Shown in pieces: positions 5,227 through 5,625 of a stretch of 5,625 nt of DNA. The notes beneath the pieces are model-generated. The model was not told the DNA's origin, did no database searches, and saw nothing but the letters and a program-made list of their open reading frames with translations. Position numbers and translations under genes: made by a program. The stretch comes from Anaeromyxobacter sp. (GTDB lineage Bacteria; Myxococcota; Myxococcia; Myxococcales; Anaeromyxobacteraceae): NCBI GenBank assembly GCA_020028115.1, contig JAHWYA010000161.1, forward strand, positions 1-5,625, in the 5' to 3' direction. The first letter of the stretch is position 1, and each line of letters opens with the position of its first letter.

Positions 5227-5625
5227 TCACTTCGCCTCGCGGACCTCCACCCCGACCACCTTGAGCGCGCCGAGCAGGCCGACCGTGTCCACCTGCGTCC
5301 CGGTGCCGAGGGCGAGGTGCGTCGCGTCGGCGACGGGCTGGCCGAAGGTCGGATCGAGCGGGATCCACTCGCCGGCGCTCCGGACCTCCGCCCACGCGTG
5401 CCAGTAGAGCGCGTGCGCGCCGTCGCCGTACTGCGCGTAGACTAGCCCGTGGACCGGCCGCGCCGGGATGCCGAGGGATCGGGCGAGCGCGACGAGGAGG
5501 ACGGTGTGCTCGGTGCAGTCCCCGCGGCCCGCCGCGAGGACGTCGCTCGCGCGGTCGTGGCTCGCGCCGAAGACCTTCTCGAGCCGGTCGTACACCGCGG
5601 CCGACAGCTTGCGGGCGGCCTCGTA
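5227..5625 (-). CDS. Transglutaminase-like domain protein (C-terminal part, 5' end outside window)
   Basis: The reading frame is open to the right edge of the window, so only the last 132 residues are visible. Counting from the edge, the transglutaminase-like (papain-fold) catalytic triad is complete: Cys37 in GRGDCTEHTVLLVALARS, His76 in YWHAWAEV and Asp91 in WIPLDPTFG. The segment LGIPARPVHGLVY (51-63) is also typical. Bacterial members of this superfamily are mostly proteases or amide-bond enzymes, many secreted or membrane-tethered, but the part that would show a signal peptide or extra domains is missing, so substrate and location are unknown. About 40 residues follow the catalytic Asp, starting GQPVADATHL; this tail is common in large myxobacterial and other delta-proteobacterial proteins of this kind. 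A GTG at 5595 is in frame but lies inside the domain and is not a credible start. Confidence 0.88.
   Translation of the reverse strand, partial: YEAARKLSAAVYDRLEKVFGASHDRASDVLAAGRGDCTEHTVLLVALARSLGIPARPVHGLVYAQYGDGAHALYWHAWAEVRSAGEWIPLDPTFGQPVADATHLALGTGTQVDTVGLLGALKVVGVEVREAK

Noticed and set aside
1..5625. Search for CRISPR arrays, tRNA or rRNA genes, insertion sequences, toxin-antitoxin or defence genes
   Set aside because: No direct repeat series, transposase, tRNA-like cloverleaf or recognisable defence protein was found on either strand.

Overview
The window is very GC-rich DNA with strong G/C preference at third codon positions. It encodes a lipoprotein with a short Cys-poor lipobox signal, and an outer-membrane barrel of a type I associate with myxobacteria. 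Together these suggest a Myxococcota (delta-proteobacterial) chromosome, probably close to Anaeromyxobacter. That assignment is inference from base composition and gene style, not from a marker gene. No RNA gene, insertion sequence, CRISPR array, phage gene or integration site is visible. This is compact core chromosome with eight protein-coding genes.

Left part (1-2144): argH (argininosuccinate lyase, last step of arginine synthesis) lies on the minus strand and occupies almost all of 2-1405. An 88-bp divergent spacer separates it from a plus-strand pair. The first gene of the pair is an OsmC-family thiol peroxidase-like protein (1494-1895). Nine bases later comes a 79-residue protein with a thioredoxin/glutaredoxin-like pattern but no cysteine at all (1905-2144).

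Middle (2145-2914): a recognisable sigma70-type promoter precedes a secreted lipoprotein of unknown function (2218-2670). It converges, with only 20 bp between stop codons, on a small cysteine-containing ORF on the minus strand (2691-2903). That ORF has strongly coding-like base periodicity and follows the porin gene by 11 nt, so it is probably co-transcribed with it.

Right part (2915-5625): everything is on the minus strand. In transcription order the genes are a transglutaminase-like cysteine protease-fold protein (5' end outside the window), methylmalonyl-CoA epimerase (mce), and a 591-residue outer-membrane beta-barrel protein followed by the small Cys ORF. A good -35/-10 promoter (TTGACC, 17 bp, TGTAAG) in the mce-porin gap suggests that the porin unit is transcribed on its own.

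The genes do not form one pathway. They are housekeeping metabolism (argH, mce), redox defence (OsmC plus the Cys-less partner) and envelope proteins (lipoprotein, barrel, transglutaminase-like). I see no convincing new multi-gene system. The points most worth a second look are the Cys-less thioredoxin-like partner of the OsmC protein and the small three-cysteine ORF downstream of the porin.
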